A stretch of DNA of 64,000 nt from the NCBI RefSeq assembly GCF_000472425.1, contig NZ_AXAI01000007.1, positions 261,464 to 325,463 on the forward strand, written 5' to 3'. The notes beneath the pieces are model-generated. The model was not told where the DNA came from. It worked only from the letters and a program-made list of their open reading frames with translations, and searched no databases. How positions within the stretch are numbered: the first letter of the stretch is position 1; every line of letters begins with the position of its first letter. This document shows, piece after piece, positions 8,469-16,928 of the stretch. Source of the DNA: Bradyrhizobium sp. Tv2a-2 (GTDB taxonomy: Bacteria > Pseudomonadota > Alphaproteobacteria > Rhizobiales > Xanthobacteraceae). The position numbers and the translations under genes were made by a program.

Positions 8469-9581
8469 ATGAGCGCCCTTTTCACTCCGATCCAGTTGCG
8501 TGGCCTGACGCTTGCCAACCGCGTCATGGTCGCGCCGATGTGTCAGTACTCGGCCGACGATGGCGAAGCCAATGATTGGCATTTCACCCATATCAATTCG
8601 CTGGCGCTGTCGGGTGCGGCGATGTTCTGCATCGAGGCGACCGGCGTGGAAGCGATTGGCCGCATCACGCCGGGCTGTCTCGGCCTCTGGAACGATGCAA
8701 CCGAGGCGGCGCTCAAGCCGATCCTGGCCTCCGTCCGCAAGCGTTCCAAGACTGCGGTAGCGATCCAGCTCGCGCATGCCGGCCGCAAGGCGTCCAGCTC
8801 GCGGCCCTGGGACGGCGGGCAGCTGATCCCGCCGGCGCAAGGCGGCTGGCAGCCTGTGGGGCCCTCAGCCGTTCAGCAAAAGGACGACGAGGCGCCGCCG
8901 CTGGCACTCGATGAGACAGGCCTCGCGCGTATACGTGATGCCTTTGTTGCCTCCGCGCAACGCGCGATGCGGCTCGGGATCGATGCGGTCGAACTGCATG
9001 GCGCCCACGGCTATCTCCTGCATCAATTCCTGTCGCCGATTTCCAACCGGCGCACCGATCAATATGGCGGCTCACTGCAAAACCGCATGCGCTTTCCGCT
9101 TGAAATCTACGATGCGGTCCGCGCGGTGGTCCCCGCCGACAAGCCTGTCGGCATGAAGGTATCCGCGACTGACTGGGTCGAGGGGGGCTGGGACCTGCCC
9201 CAGGCGATCGAACTCGCGACCGAGCTGAAAAAGCGCGGTCTCGACTGGATCGACGTGTCGTCCGGTGGTGTGTCGCCGAAACAGAAGATTACGCTTGGCC
9301 CCGGCTACCAGGTACCGATGGCAGAAGCCATCAAGAAGGCCACCGGCCTCACCACCATTGCGGTCGGCCTGATTACCGACGTGCGCCAGGCGGAAGACAT
9401 CATCGCCTCCGGCAAGGCCGACATGGTCGCCCTCGCGCGCGGCATGCTCTACGACCCGCGCTGGGGCTGGCATGCCGCCGCCGCGCTCGGCGGTCACGTT
9501 GCGGCTCCGCCGCCCTATTGGCGAGCCCCGCCACATGAACACAAGGACTTGTTCGGCACTACCAGTTTCGGTGCGCGGTAA
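8469..9581 (+). CDS. NADH:flavin oxidoreductase / Old Yellow Enzyme (YqjM-like), 370 aa
   Basis: FMN-dependent ene-reductase of the OYE family. The fold is recognisable from FTPIQLRGLTLANRVMVAPM followed by CQYSA (the Cys typical of YqjM-class enzymes that tunes FMN), QLAHAGRKAS, the paired motif ELHGAHGYLLHQFLSP with SNRRTDQYGGS, and a C-terminal phosphate-binding VALARGMLYDPRW. The frame opens at 8355, four bases inside the preceding gene, but homologues start at MSALFTPIQL, so ATG 8469 is preferred; its ribosome-binding site is weak. Natural substrate is unknown; such enzymes reduce activated alkenes and detoxify electrophiles. Confidence 0.9.
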   Translation: MSALFTPIQLRGLTLANRVMVAPMCQYSADDGEANDWHFTHINSLALSGAAMFCIEATGVEAIGRITPGCLGLWNDATEAALKPILASVRKRSKTAVAIQLAHAGRKASSSRPWDGGQLIPPAQGGWQPVGPSAVQQKDDEAPPLALDETGLARIRDAFVASAQRAMRLGIDAVELHGAHGYLLHQFLSPISNRRTDQYGGSLQNRMRFPLEIYDAVRAVVPADKPVGMKVSATDWVEGGWDLPQAIELATELKKRGLDWIDVSSGGVSPKQKITLGPGYQVPMAEAIKKATGLTTIAVGLITDVRQAEDIIASGKADMVALARGMLYDPRWGWHAAAALGGHVAAPPPYWRAPPHEHKDLFGTTSFGAR

Positions 9582-9657
9582 GATGGTCCGTTAGTCGCGA
9601 CGCGATGTCGCGGCGGCGGTACAGCGAGGAAGGCTGTTCCTCGCAGTACCGAAAAGG

Positions 9658-9764
9658 ACTAGAGTGTTTCGAGCGAAGTGGGGACCGGCTCGCGTGAAGA
9701 AAACGCGTCAAAACAAGAATCTAGAGCCCCGGTTCTGATTCAATCAGATACGGAAATGCTCTAG
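9658..9764. repeat. MITE-like palindromic repeat, family 2
   Basis: The element starts CTAGAGTGTTTCGAGCG and ends AATGCTCTAG, giving inverted ends CTAGAG / CTCTAG. Inside are CGCGTGAAGAAAACGCGTC and the small palindrome TTCTGATTCAATCAGA. An inverse-oriented near-identical copy is at 43992-44098 and a half copy at 29719-29779. The rest of the 9582-9793 gap shows nothing else. Confidence 0.85.
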
Positions 9765-9793
9765 GCTTCGCCCGATAGGCGGCAGGTTGTGTC

Positions 9794-10210
9794 ATGCGGT
9801 CTCGTGTCAGACACTTCGCCCATATCCTCGAGCGTATCGGACTTGCGATGGCCGGCGCGGCCTGCGGGCTGTTCGTCTCCGCCCATGTTGGCTCGGCGGT
9901 CAGCGCGCTGACCTCGCAGGGTTTTCTGCTCAGCATGATGGTGGTCGGCGCAATCGGCTTCTATCTCGGCATCGATACGCCGCCGCTGCCGTTCCATGAC
10001 GAGGAGGTGGCCGAGCCCAAGGTGGATTCGGCCGAATTCCTGAGTGCCTTCGGCACATTCCTCGCCACGCTCGCCGCCTTCTCTGCCGTCGGCATCATCA
10101 TCCTGCGCCAGGAGCCGCACATCTTCCTGACCTACCTGATCTTGGCGGGTTGGACCATCGGGATCGCCATGCAGATCGTCGCCGGCGCGATTGCGCGAGC
10201 GCGCGCTTGA
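9794..10210 (+). CDS. Small four-helix membrane protein, 138 aa
   Basis: No family is recognised. The hydropathy pattern shows four membrane segments at about residues 13-32, 44-62, 84-104 and 110-132, with a charged loop (HDEEVAEPKVDSAEF) between the second and third. The ATG at 9794 follows GGCAGGTTGTGTC and has no clear ribosome-binding site. Codon usage matches the neighbours. It stands alone between a repeat element and a convergent ABC transporter operon. Real gene status is supported by the regular helix pattern and by the absence of a competing frame. Confidence 0.7.
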   Translation: MRSRVRHFAHILERIGLAMAGAACGLFVSAHVGSAVSALTSQGFLLSMMVVGAIGFYLGIDTPPLPFHDEEVAEPKVDSAEFLSAFGTFLATLAAFSAVGIIILRQEPHIFLTYLILAGWTIGIAMQIVAGAIARARA

Positions 10211-10222
10211 GCCTACGCCCCA

Positions 10223-10996
10223 TCAGCCCGCCTTGCGCGCGTGATGGCTGTGCAGCTTCGAGGCCAGCAGCCGGCGCCATTCGTTGAAGTCACGGCTTGC
10301 GATGTCGCGTGGTCGCTTCAGATCGATCGCATATTCGCTGTCGATCCGCCCAGGGCCGGGCGACATCACGACCACGCGGTCGGCGAGAAAGATCGCTTCC
10401 TCGATCGCATGCGTGACGAACAGCACCGTCAGTCCGGAGCGCGACCAGAGCTCCACCAGCTCATCCTGCAGCCGTTCGCGCGTCATCGCGTCCAGCGCGC
10501 CGAACGGTTCGTCCATCAGCACAAGTTCGGCGTCACTGGCGAGCACGCGTGCGATCGCGACGCGCTGCTTCATGCCGCCGGAGAGCTGGTGCGGATAGAC
10601 ATCGGCAAAATTCTGCAGGCCGACCAGCTCGATGAAACGCTCGGTGGTCTCCTTGATCTCCTGCTTGGGCCGTCCGCGCGATCTCGGACCGAAGCCGACA
10701 TTGTCGCGGACGGTGAGCCATGGAAAAAGACCGTAGTCCTGGAACACCATGCCGCGGCTTGGACCGGGGCCTGCGATCGGCATGCCCCACATCAAGGCTT
10801 CGCCCGTCGTCGGGATCTCGAAGCCCGCTGCAAGCCGCAACAGCGTGGACTTGCCGCAGCCGGAGGCGCCGATCAGGCAGATGAACTCGCCCTTCCGCAC
10901 GGAAAGATTGGCGCCGCGCAGCGCCTCGATGGCGCGGCCATTTTGCGCAAAGGTCTTGCCGAGATTGTGCATCTGGAGAATGGGCACCTCAGCCAT
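10223..10996 (-). CDS. ABC transporter ATP-binding protein, nitrate/sulfonate/taurine type, 257 aa
   Basis: Cytoplasmic ATPase of an importer related to SsuB/TauB/NrtD. Walker A is GASGCGKST (43-51), the signature is LSGGMKQR, Walker B is LVLMDEPFGALD, and the H-loop is LFVTHAIEEA. Length is normal. It is the last gene of a three-gene operon (binding protein, permease, ATPase) and overlaps the permease by a few bases, so the subunits are translated together. The transported compound cannot be read from the sequence; candidates are aliphatic sulfonates, taurine or nitrile-like compounds. Confidence 0.92.
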   Translation of the reverse strand: MAEVPILQMHNLGKTFAQNGRAIEALRGANLSVRKGEFICLIGASGCGKSTLLRLAAGFEIPTTGEALMWGMPIAGPGPSRGMVFQDYGLFPWLTVRDNVGFGPRSRGRPKQEIKETTERFIELVGLQNFADVYPHQLSGGMKQRVAIARVLASDAELVLMDEPFGALDAMTRERLQDELVELWSRSGLTVLFVTHAIEEAIFLADRVVVMSPGPGRIDSEYAIDLKRPRDIASRDFNEWRRLLASKLHSHHARKAG

Positions 10997-11858
10997 GCGA
11001 CGGGCTCCAGGCGAGCAGCCGTTTTCCGAGCAGCATGATCAGCTGATCGGACAGGAAGCCGAACACGCCGATCACGATCATCCCCGAAATCACGATCTCG
11101 GTGCGGGAGAGCTGCCGCGCCTCCATAATGATGGCGCCCAATCCCGTCTGTACGCCCGTCATCTCGCCGACCACGATCACGACCCAGGAAAAGCCCAGGC
11201 CCAGCCGCAGACCGGTGAAAATGGACGGCAAGGCGGCCGGCAGCACCACGCGGAAGAATTGGGCGGAGCCGGTGCAGCCGAGCATGGACGCCGCCTCGAA
11301 CAGGCGCGGCTCGACCGCGCGGACGCCGAAAATCGTGTTGACCAGGATCGGGTAGAACGCGCCCAGAAACACCAGGAAGATCGCCGAGCGCGGGCCGATG
11401 CCGAAGATGATCATGGCAAGCGGCAGCCACGCGGTGACGGGGATCGGCCGCAGGATCTGGATGGTCGGATCAACCAGCTCCCGCACCAGTCTCACCCTGC
11501 CGATCAGCATGCCCAGAGGTAGCGCGACGAAAAGCGCCATCGCAAAGCCGCCATAGACCCGGCTCATCGAAGCAAGCAGGTGAATGTGCAGCGTGCGGCT
11601 ATAGGCATCGTCGTTGATTCCACCGAAGGCGAGGTCTTCCAGCTCCTGCCACACGTCATAGGGCGGCGGGATCAGGCTTGCCGGCCGGCTCACTGTGGCG
11701 AAATGCCAGAATGCGAGCAGCGCGAGCGGAAAGGCAATGGCGAGCAGGACGGGCCGCAGCCGCAGCCATCCGCCTTCGCCAAAACTTCGGCGGATAGGCT
11801 GCCGCGTCGCCCGCTCCCGCGCGACCAGCTGATCGGTGTCCGACGCCAGTGTGCTCAC
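10989..11858 (-). CDS. ABC transporter permease, SsuC/TauC type, 289 aa
   Basis: Inner-membrane permease with about six hydrophobic segments and the BPD_transp_1 EAA loop (EAASMLGCTGSAQFFRVVLP followed by AALPSIFTGLRLGLG). The open frame extends to 11888, which would overlap the binding protein gene by 26 bases; a GTG at 11858 directly after that gene's stop gives a tidier junction. Neither start has a clear ribosome-binding site, so coupling to upstream translation is likely. It partners the ATPase at 10223-10996. Confidence 0.88.
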   Translation of the reverse strand: MSTLASDTDQLVARERATRQPIRRSFGEGGWLRLRPVLLAIAFPLALLAFWHFATVSRPASLIPPPYDVWQELEDLAFGGINDDAYSRTLHIHLLASMSRVYGGFAMALFVALPLGMLIGRVRLVRELVDPTIQILRPIPVTAWLPLAMIIFGIGPRSAIFLVFLGAFYPILVNTIFGVRAVEPRLFEAASMLGCTGSAQFFRVVLPAALPSIFTGLRLGLGFSWVVIVVGEMTGVQTGLGAIIMEARQLSRTEIVISGMIVIGVFGFLSDQLIMLLGKRLLAWSPSHG

Positions 11859-11862
11859 AATG

Positions 11863-12831
11863 TCACGTCGGCTGCACCGCATTGACAAAGCTGGTGTCGA
11901 TGAAGGTTGCGAAATCGGGGACGCGTTTGATCTGCTTCAACGCCAGCATGTGCTCGGCGTAGATCTTGGACTCCTCGACTTCCTTCGCTCCGAGCCGCCA
12001 GTTCAACTCGACGTTCGGCACCGAGGCTTCCAGCGCCTCCTTCTTCTGCCCGAGCTTTTGTGCCGCCATTGCGATCAGCGCGTCCTTGTTGGATGCCGCG
12101 TAGTCGGTGGCGCGCTGGTGGATGCCGATCATCACCTTTACGAGGTCCGGCTTCTCCGCGATCGTGTCGTGATGGGTGCCAAACACCATGTTGAGCGAGC
12201 CCATCGGCGTCGAATAGGGATATTCCACGAGCTGGCCGATGCCGGTCGAGAGCGACACGCCGGGCCCGGGTTCAGCGCCTACATAGGCATCGATGTCGCC
12301 GCGGGCCAGCGCAATATGCATCTCGCTGAAGGAGACGCGCACCGTCTCGACGTCCTTGATGGTCATGCCTTCCATGCGCAGCCGTTCCAGGAAGAACACT
12401 TCCTGGGTCGTGCCCGGAAATAGCGCAACCCGCTTGCCTTTCAAATCCTTCAGCACGTTGATGCCGGAATCCTTTTTCGCGATGATCGCCATGCCGCGAT
12501 TGCAGGTCGACGCAATCACCACGACTGGCTCGCCGGCCGCTGCGCCCAAAATCGCCGCCGCAATGCCGAAGGCGCCGAAATCGGCCGATTTGGTCATCAC
12601 CGCATTCTTGCATTCAGTCGGCGTTTCGAACGGCAGCACCTCGACCTGGTAGCCCGCGGGCAAGAACTTTTCATAAAAATACGGCGCGATGGAATGAATG
12701 AGTTTCAGGGCGCCGACGCGGATCACGGTGGGCGCCGCTTCCGCCAGCAGCAGGGCGGGCGCTGCGATCAGCCCGGCGCCGGCTCCCGTCAAAAGGCTCA
12801 AAAAATCACGGCGGTGAAATGGCTTGATCAT
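11863..12831 (-). CDS. ABC transporter periplasmic binding protein, SsuA/NMT1-like, 322 aa
   Basis: Substrate-binding protein of the operon. The N-terminus has a Tat-like signal (FHRRDFLSLLTGAGAGL, then cleavage near ALLLAEA). The body resembles the NMT1/SsuA fold: IRVGALKLIHSIAPYFYEK, PTECKNAVMTKSADFGAFGIA, LKGKRVALFPGTTQEVFF and a GDIDAYVGAEPGPG segment. The frame opens at 12870, but ATG 12831 has AAAGGAG upstream and begins the signal peptide directly. First gene of the operon. Ligand is unknown; the Cys at residue 53 region (TECKN) is not diagnostic. Confidence 0.88.
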   Translation of the reverse strand: MIKPFHRRDFLSLLTGAGAGLIAAPALLLAEAAPTVIRVGALKLIHSIAPYFYEKFLPAGYQVEVLPFETPTECKNAVMTKSADFGAFGIAAAILGAAAGEPVVVIASTCNRGMAIIAKKDSGINVLKDLKGKRVALFPGTTQEVFFLERLRMEGMTIKDVETVRVSFSEMHIALARGDIDAYVGAEPGPGVSLSTGIGQLVEYPYSTPMGSLNMVFGTHHDTIAEKPDLVKVMIGIHQRATDYAASNKDALIAMAAQKLGQKKEALEASVPNVELNWRLGAKEVEESKIYAEHMLALKQIKRVPDFATFIDTSFVNAVQPT

Positions 12832-13056
12832 CGGCCTCAGCTCCTTTGCTGCTCTGCAGGAATGCAACAAACGTGCCGTGCTAGGCGACTTCTTGCGCAG
12901 GCCTTAACCACGTCTCCCACAGGAAAGGCCGGGACGGGATCCATGCTGCACATGGGGCCATTATTCCGCCGCAACCGAGGCGGGTACTTCCGTGATTATA
13001 AAGAGCGGCGGCAACGAAGCCGGACGCATAACAAAACAACTGATGGGGAATCGGTC

Positions 13057-14157
13057 ATGGAACTCGGTTATTTCGCGATGCCGTCGCATCCGCCGGAATG
13101 TGGCTTGAAGGAGGGCCACGACTGGGACTTGCAGGTGCTGCGCTGGCTGGATGAACTTGGCTACCAGGAGGCCTGGATCGGTGAGCATCACACCGCGCCC
13201 TGGGAGCCGCATCCGGCGCCCGACCTTCTTGTCGTCGAGGGCTTTCGCCAGACCACGAATTTGCGCATCGGTCCCGGCGGCTTCTTGTTGCCCTATCATC
13301 ACCCCGCCGAGCTCGCGAACCGCGTCGCCATGCTCGATCATCTCTCACAGGGCCGCCTGAATTTCGGCGTTGCCGCCTCCGGCCTGCCGAGTGACTGGGC
13401 CATGTTCAATGTCGATGGCATGAGCGGCCAGAACCGCGACATGACGCGCGAGGCACTGGAGATCATCCTCAAGCTTTGGAACGACCCCGCACCGTTTACC
13501 TACACCGGCAAATACTGGACGGTGACCAAGCCGGATGTGATGTTCGATTTCCTCAAACCGCATCTCAAGCCGCTGCAGGCGCCGCATCCGCCGATCGGAG
13601 TCGCGGGCCTGTCGAAAAACTCCGACACGCTCAAGCTCGCGGGCGAGCGCGGCTTCATTCCGATGAGCCTCAACCTCAACCCGGCCTATGTCGGCAGCCA
13701 CTGGGATTCGGTCGAAGCGGGAGCGGCCAAAACCGGCCGCAAGCCGAGCCGGCGCGACTGGCGGCTGGTGCGCGAGGTGTTCGTCGCCGACACCGATGAC
13801 GAGGCGTGGCGGCTTTCGGTCGGCGACATGATGGGCCGCATGATGAGCGAGTATTTCCTGCCGCTGCTCGGCCATTTCGGCTTCAAGGATTATCTGAAGG
13901 CCGCGCCTGATGTCGCCGACAGCGATGTCAATGTCGAGTATTGTGCGCGCCACAATTGGATTGTCGGCTCGCCCGCCACCGTCACCGACAAGATCGAGAA
14001 GATCTGGCACGAGGTCGGCGGCTTCGGTGCGCTGCTCGTGTTCGGCTTCGACTACAAGCACAAGCCGGAAGCGTGGCACAATTCGCTGCGGCTTTTGAAG
14101 CATGAGGTGCTGCCGCGGCTAAAACATCTCGACGCAGGCCTGGGTAAAGCGGCCTGA
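13057..14157 (+). CDS. LLM-class flavin-dependent oxidoreductase (bacterial luciferase-like), 366 aa
   Basis: Monooxygenase of the luciferase-like family that uses reduced flavin. Signatures are ELGYFAMPSHPP, LGYQEAWIGEHHTAPWEPH (typical second-strand motif), RIGPGGFLLPYHHPAELANR, LDHLSQGRLNFGVAASGLPSD and GSPATVTDKIEKI. The frame opens far upstream at 12694, but ATG 13057, preceded by GATGGGGAATCG, gives the standard N-terminus. It diverges from the sulfonate-type importer, which suggests a role in oxidising the imported compound, as SsuD does for alkanesulfonates; that link is inference. A strong terminator follows. Confidence 0.88.
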   Translation: MELGYFAMPSHPPECGLKEGHDWDLQVLRWLDELGYQEAWIGEHHTAPWEPHPAPDLLVVEGFRQTTNLRIGPGGFLLPYHHPAELANRVAMLDHLSQGRLNFGVAASGLPSDWAMFNVDGMSGQNRDMTREALEIILKLWNDPAPFTYTGKYWTVTKPDVMFDFLKPHLKPLQAPHPPIGVAGLSKNSDTLKLAGERGFIPMSLNLNPAYVGSHWDSVEAGAAKTGRKPSRRDWRLVREVFVADTDDEAWRLSVGDMMGRMMSEYFLPLLGHFGFKDYLKAAPDVADSDVNVEYCARHNWIVGSPATVTDKIEKIWHEVGGFGALLVFGFDYKHKPEAWHNSLRLLKHEVLPRLKHLDAGLGKAA

Positions 14158-14172
14158 CGGGGCGTAGGGGAA

Positions 14173-14208
14173 GCGAGGCGGCGGGGGAGCGCCGCCTCGC
14201 TTTGTTTT
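14173..14208 (+). terminator. Rho-independent terminator after the LLM oxidoreductase
   Basis: A perfect 11-bp stem, GCGAGGCGGCG / CGCCGCCTCGC, with loop GGGGAG, is followed by TTTGTTTT. It lies 15 nt after the stop codon at 14157. Confidence 0.9.
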
Positions 14209-14575
14209 GCCGATGCCATCGCGCATTGCCTGCCTGCACATCCAGGTTTTGGGGGAGGCCCGTTCGCGTTGCTGCTCGCAATGACAGTCGAGATAATGGA
14301 TTCGTATCTGGCTATGTCCCTGCCGGCCGATCGGCTCACGCGCCGATCACGTTCGCGTGTATCCTGGCATCGCCTTAAGACATCCGTAAACCGTACCCGG
14401 TGTCACGCGGGCGTGAAGGGCGTGTGACGTGACGGCAAAGGCACAGTTCGGCCGAAATCGTGCGCGGCGCAACATTACAGTCTGTTTCCGGGGAACAGGT
14501 ATAACTATGATACCCGTCATCTGATCCGCGCGATGGTACCTCCTGCCGTTCGCGCCAACGAGAAGACAGGACGCT
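14209..14575. other. 367-bp intergenic region upstream of the porin
   Basis: No gene is seen here. The left part has a partial chromosomal repeat (GTTGCTGCTCGCAATGACAG near 14267) resembling the end of the element at 43891-43970. The right part must carry the porin promoter: TTACAG near 14473 and TATAAC near 14502 are candidates, but the spacing is about 19 nt, so this is weak. Paired direct and inverted GTGACG/CGTCAC-like words occur near 14400-14435. Confidence 0.4.
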
Positions 14576-16177
14576 ATGTTGACTAGCAAAAACTTTGCCC
14601 TGCTCGGCACCGTCGCCGGGCTGTTTATGGCTCAATCGGCCTACGCGGCAGACCTGCCCATCAAGGCCAAGGCGGTTGAATATGTGAGGGTCTGCAGCCT
14701 CTATGGCGCAGGCTTCTGGTACATCCCGGGCACCGATACCTGCATCAAGATCGGCGGCTATCTCCGCGTCGATACCACCATCAACGGCGGTGGCGCGCAC
14801 GGGCAGCCGGCCTGGAGCGGTGATTCCGGTCAAGGGAACCGCTTCTACGACTACTTCATTTCCCGCTCGCGTATGGCGCTGACCGTCGACACCCGCACCG
14901 CCACTGAGTACGGCCTGGTGCGTACGTTTGCGCAGGGCGACTTCCAATTCAACAATTTCGGCTCGACCAATCCCTCGACGATCGGCGCTGCGCCGACCGC
15001 CCTTGGCGGCGTCAGCGGTACGTTCCTCAACGGCGTCGGCGGCGGTTATGTCGCGGTCGAATACGTGTTCATCCAGTTCGCCGGCTTCACCTTCGGTAAA
15101 TCGGCGTCCGCCTACGCCACGCCCTGGCAGGGCTTCCCAGGCAACAACTCGTCCTTCCTGCTGGGCGGCCAGAACACCGATACCGGTGTCAACAACATCC
15201 AGTACACCGCGCAGTTCGGCAACGGCGTGTCGGCCTCGGTCGGGCTCGATGATCCGACCGTCTGGGACCGCACGCCGCTCTACAATCTGGCTTTGGGGGT
15301 TAGCGGCAGCGGAACCGGCACGAACGCTTATGCCGGCTGGAGCGTTCCCGACATCGTCGGCAACGTCAAGGTCGACCAGGCCTGGGGCTTGTTCCAGTGG
15401 TCGGCGGCCGCCCATTACGTCAGCGGGTCCTACAACGTGCTCGGCGCGGGCGGCGCCCCCGTCTCCGGTGCGACCGCTCTGACCGACTCGATCCTGTCCG
15501 GTCACCCCGACTCGAAGTTTGGCTTTGCCACGATGATCGGCGTGAACATCAAGAACATCCCGACCGGTGCCGGCGACGACATCAAGTTCGACGCCAGCTA
15601 TGCCAAGGGCGCGACCAAATACGTGATCGGGACCTCATCGACGTCGCCGAGCTTCGCAATGTTCGGCGGTACCAGCGGCCAGTTCGGCTCGAACGGCAGC
15701 GTCGGCTTCGGTCCGACCAGTGATGGCACCTGGTTGCCGACCGCGTTCGGTGGCGACGGGAACATCCACCTGACCACGGCCTGGGGCGTTCGCGGTGCCT
15801 TTAACCACAACTGGGATCCCTACTGGTCGACCAGCATCTACGGCTCCTATACCGGGGTGAACTATGACAGTGTGTCCGCGGCCAATTACTGCACGGCCTT
15901 TGCCGCCAGCCACCCCGGCCGGGTCGCGGTGTTCGGTGGTGTCGCCGGTACGTACACCTGCAACCCCAACTTCAACACCTCGCAGCTCGGTGTGGTGACG
16001 CGCTGGACGCCGGTGAAGAACCTGACCTTCTCGGGTGAAGTGCAATGGTTCCACCTCCAGCAGAAGATGCAGGGCAGCTCGGTGTTCACGCCGACCGCTC
16101 CGCAGCCGACTGCGCTCTACCAGTTCGCGAACCAGGACACCCTCTTCCTGCAGCTCCGCGCTCAGCGGAACTTCTGA
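14576..16177 (+). CDS. Outer-membrane porin, alphaproteobacterial Porin_2 family, 533 aa
   Basis: Beta-barrel general porin. A Sec signal (LTSKNFALLGTVAGLFMAQS, cleavage after AYA) leads to ADLPIKAKAVEYVRVCSLYG and GAGFWYIPGTDTCIKIGGYL, the two-cysteine N-terminal plug motif of Bradyrhizobium/Rhizobium porins. Repeated Gly/aromatic amphipathic strands follow, and the last strand ends in LQLRAQRNF with a C-terminal Phe, as needed for Bam recognition. It is monocistronic, between two strong terminators. High expression is expected from the isolated arrangement and the biased codons. Length is typical (about 500-540 aa). Confidence 0.95.
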   Translation: MLTSKNFALLGTVAGLFMAQSAYAADLPIKAKAVEYVRVCSLYGAGFWYIPGTDTCIKIGGYLRVDTTINGGGAHGQPAWSGDSGQGNRFYDYFISRSRMALTVDTRTATEYGLVRTFAQGDFQFNNFGSTNPSTIGAAPTALGGVSGTFLNGVGGGYVAVEYVFIQFAGFTFGKSASAYATPWQGFPGNNSSFLLGGQNTDTGVNNIQYTAQFGNGVSASVGLDDPTVWDRTPLYNLALGVSGSGTGTNAYAGWSVPDIVGNVKVDQAWGLFQWSAAAHYVSGSYNVLGAGGAPVSGATALTDSILSGHPDSKFGFATMIGVNIKNIPTGAGDDIKFDASYAKGATKYVIGTSSTSPSFAMFGGTSGQFGSNGSVGFGPTSDGTWLPTAFGGDGNIHLTTAWGVRGAFNHNWDPYWSTSIYGSYTGVNYDSVSAANYCTAFAASHPGRVAVFGGVAGTYTCNPNFNTSQLGVVTRWTPVKNLTFSGEVQWFHLQQKMQGSSVFTPTAPQPTALYQFANQDTLFLQLRAQRNF

Positions 16178-16234
16178 AGTCTCGAGCACTTGATCGCGTC
16201 ACGCTGTGGCGCGATCAAAGCCTGGAAACGACAG

Positions 16235-16265
16235 ACGGCCTCTCCCGTACCGGAGAGGCCGTTTG
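16235..16265 (+). terminator. Rho-independent terminator of the porin gene
   Basis: An 11-bp stem, ACGGCCTCTCC / GGAGAGGCCGT, with loop CGTACC, ends in TTTGC. It is 57 nt after the porin stop. The T run is short but the stem is perfect. Confidence 0.75.
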
Positions 16266-16310
16266 CATTGAGCCAAGGGCCGCCGCGTACGCCACGTCGC
16301 GGCTCTCCTC

Positions 16311-16342
16311 ATTTCAATAGCACCGCATTTCAATAGCACCGC
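16311..16342. repeat. Perfect 16-bp tandem duplication at the end of the next gene
   Basis: ATTTCAATAGCACCGC occurs twice without a gap (16311-16326 and 16327-16342). The second copy holds the stop and last codons of the minus-strand gene at 16330-16758, so the first copy is a duplicated gene end placed just after the stop. Probable replication slippage. Confidence 0.9.
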
Positions 16343-16758
16343 GTGACGTTGACGATGCGCTCGGCGCCGCTGCGGCCGGGGACCGTGACAGGTTCATCAT
16401 GGCAGCCCGGGACGTAGGGGCGGTCGGACGGCGCGACCATCGGCGGGAAGCGATGGGCCCAGTCCCAGGGGACGTCATAGGTATAGGTGTAGCGGACGTC
16501 GTTCGACACGGGCGGCGCGACGTTGCCTAGGGGTTCGCTGTAGGACGCCCCATTGCCAAAGTCGTCATAGCCCGGCCAATAGCTGAAGACGCCGTTATTC
16601 CGGCGGAAATGTCGGAATGATCCGGCAAACTTCGGATGCGGGGCGGCGAAGGCCGCGCGTGGCCCTGCGCCGGATCCAGCGGCCGCCGCGTTCGCGGACA
16701 GCGCGAGCGCAAGCACGCCAAGGGAGGCGGCAAACGCGCCGTACATTTTACTAGTCAT
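16330..16758 (-). CDS. Secreted hypothetical protein, 142 aa
   Basis: No family is recognised. A Sec signal is clear (KMYGAFAASLGVLALALSAN, Ala-rich cleavage site). The mature part is rich in aromatic residues, Pro and Gly (FSYWPGYDDFGNGASY, YTYTYDVPWDWAHRF) and ends VPGCHDEPVTVPGRSG followed by a short CY tail, with two cysteines that could pair in the periplasm. The frame can open with TTG at 16770, but ATG 16758 starts the signal peptide directly; no ribosome-binding site is obvious. Such small secreted proteins with His-Arg-Tyr-rich sequences are common in Bradyrhizobium. Confidence 0.7.
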   Translation of the reverse strand: MTSKMYGAFAASLGVLALALSANAAAAGSGAGPRAAFAAPHPKFAGSFRHFRRNNGVFSYWPGYDDFGNGASYSEPLGNVAPPVSNDVRYTYTYDVPWDWAHRFPPMVAPSDRPYVPGCHDEPVTVPGRSGAERIVNVTRCY

Positions 16759-16928
16759 GGCACGCACCAATGTTAGTTAACGAGCAGCTTAGCGCCTCGA
16801 CGCTAGGCCGGTGCCATCGCGCCCGCAAACCCATAATTAATCAATGGTTAAGGCGTAGTGTTAACGGGGCCGCGGCTGGCAGCCGACGTGAGCGGCGTCC
16901 GCCCCCACAGGACGGCCGCCGCCACTGA

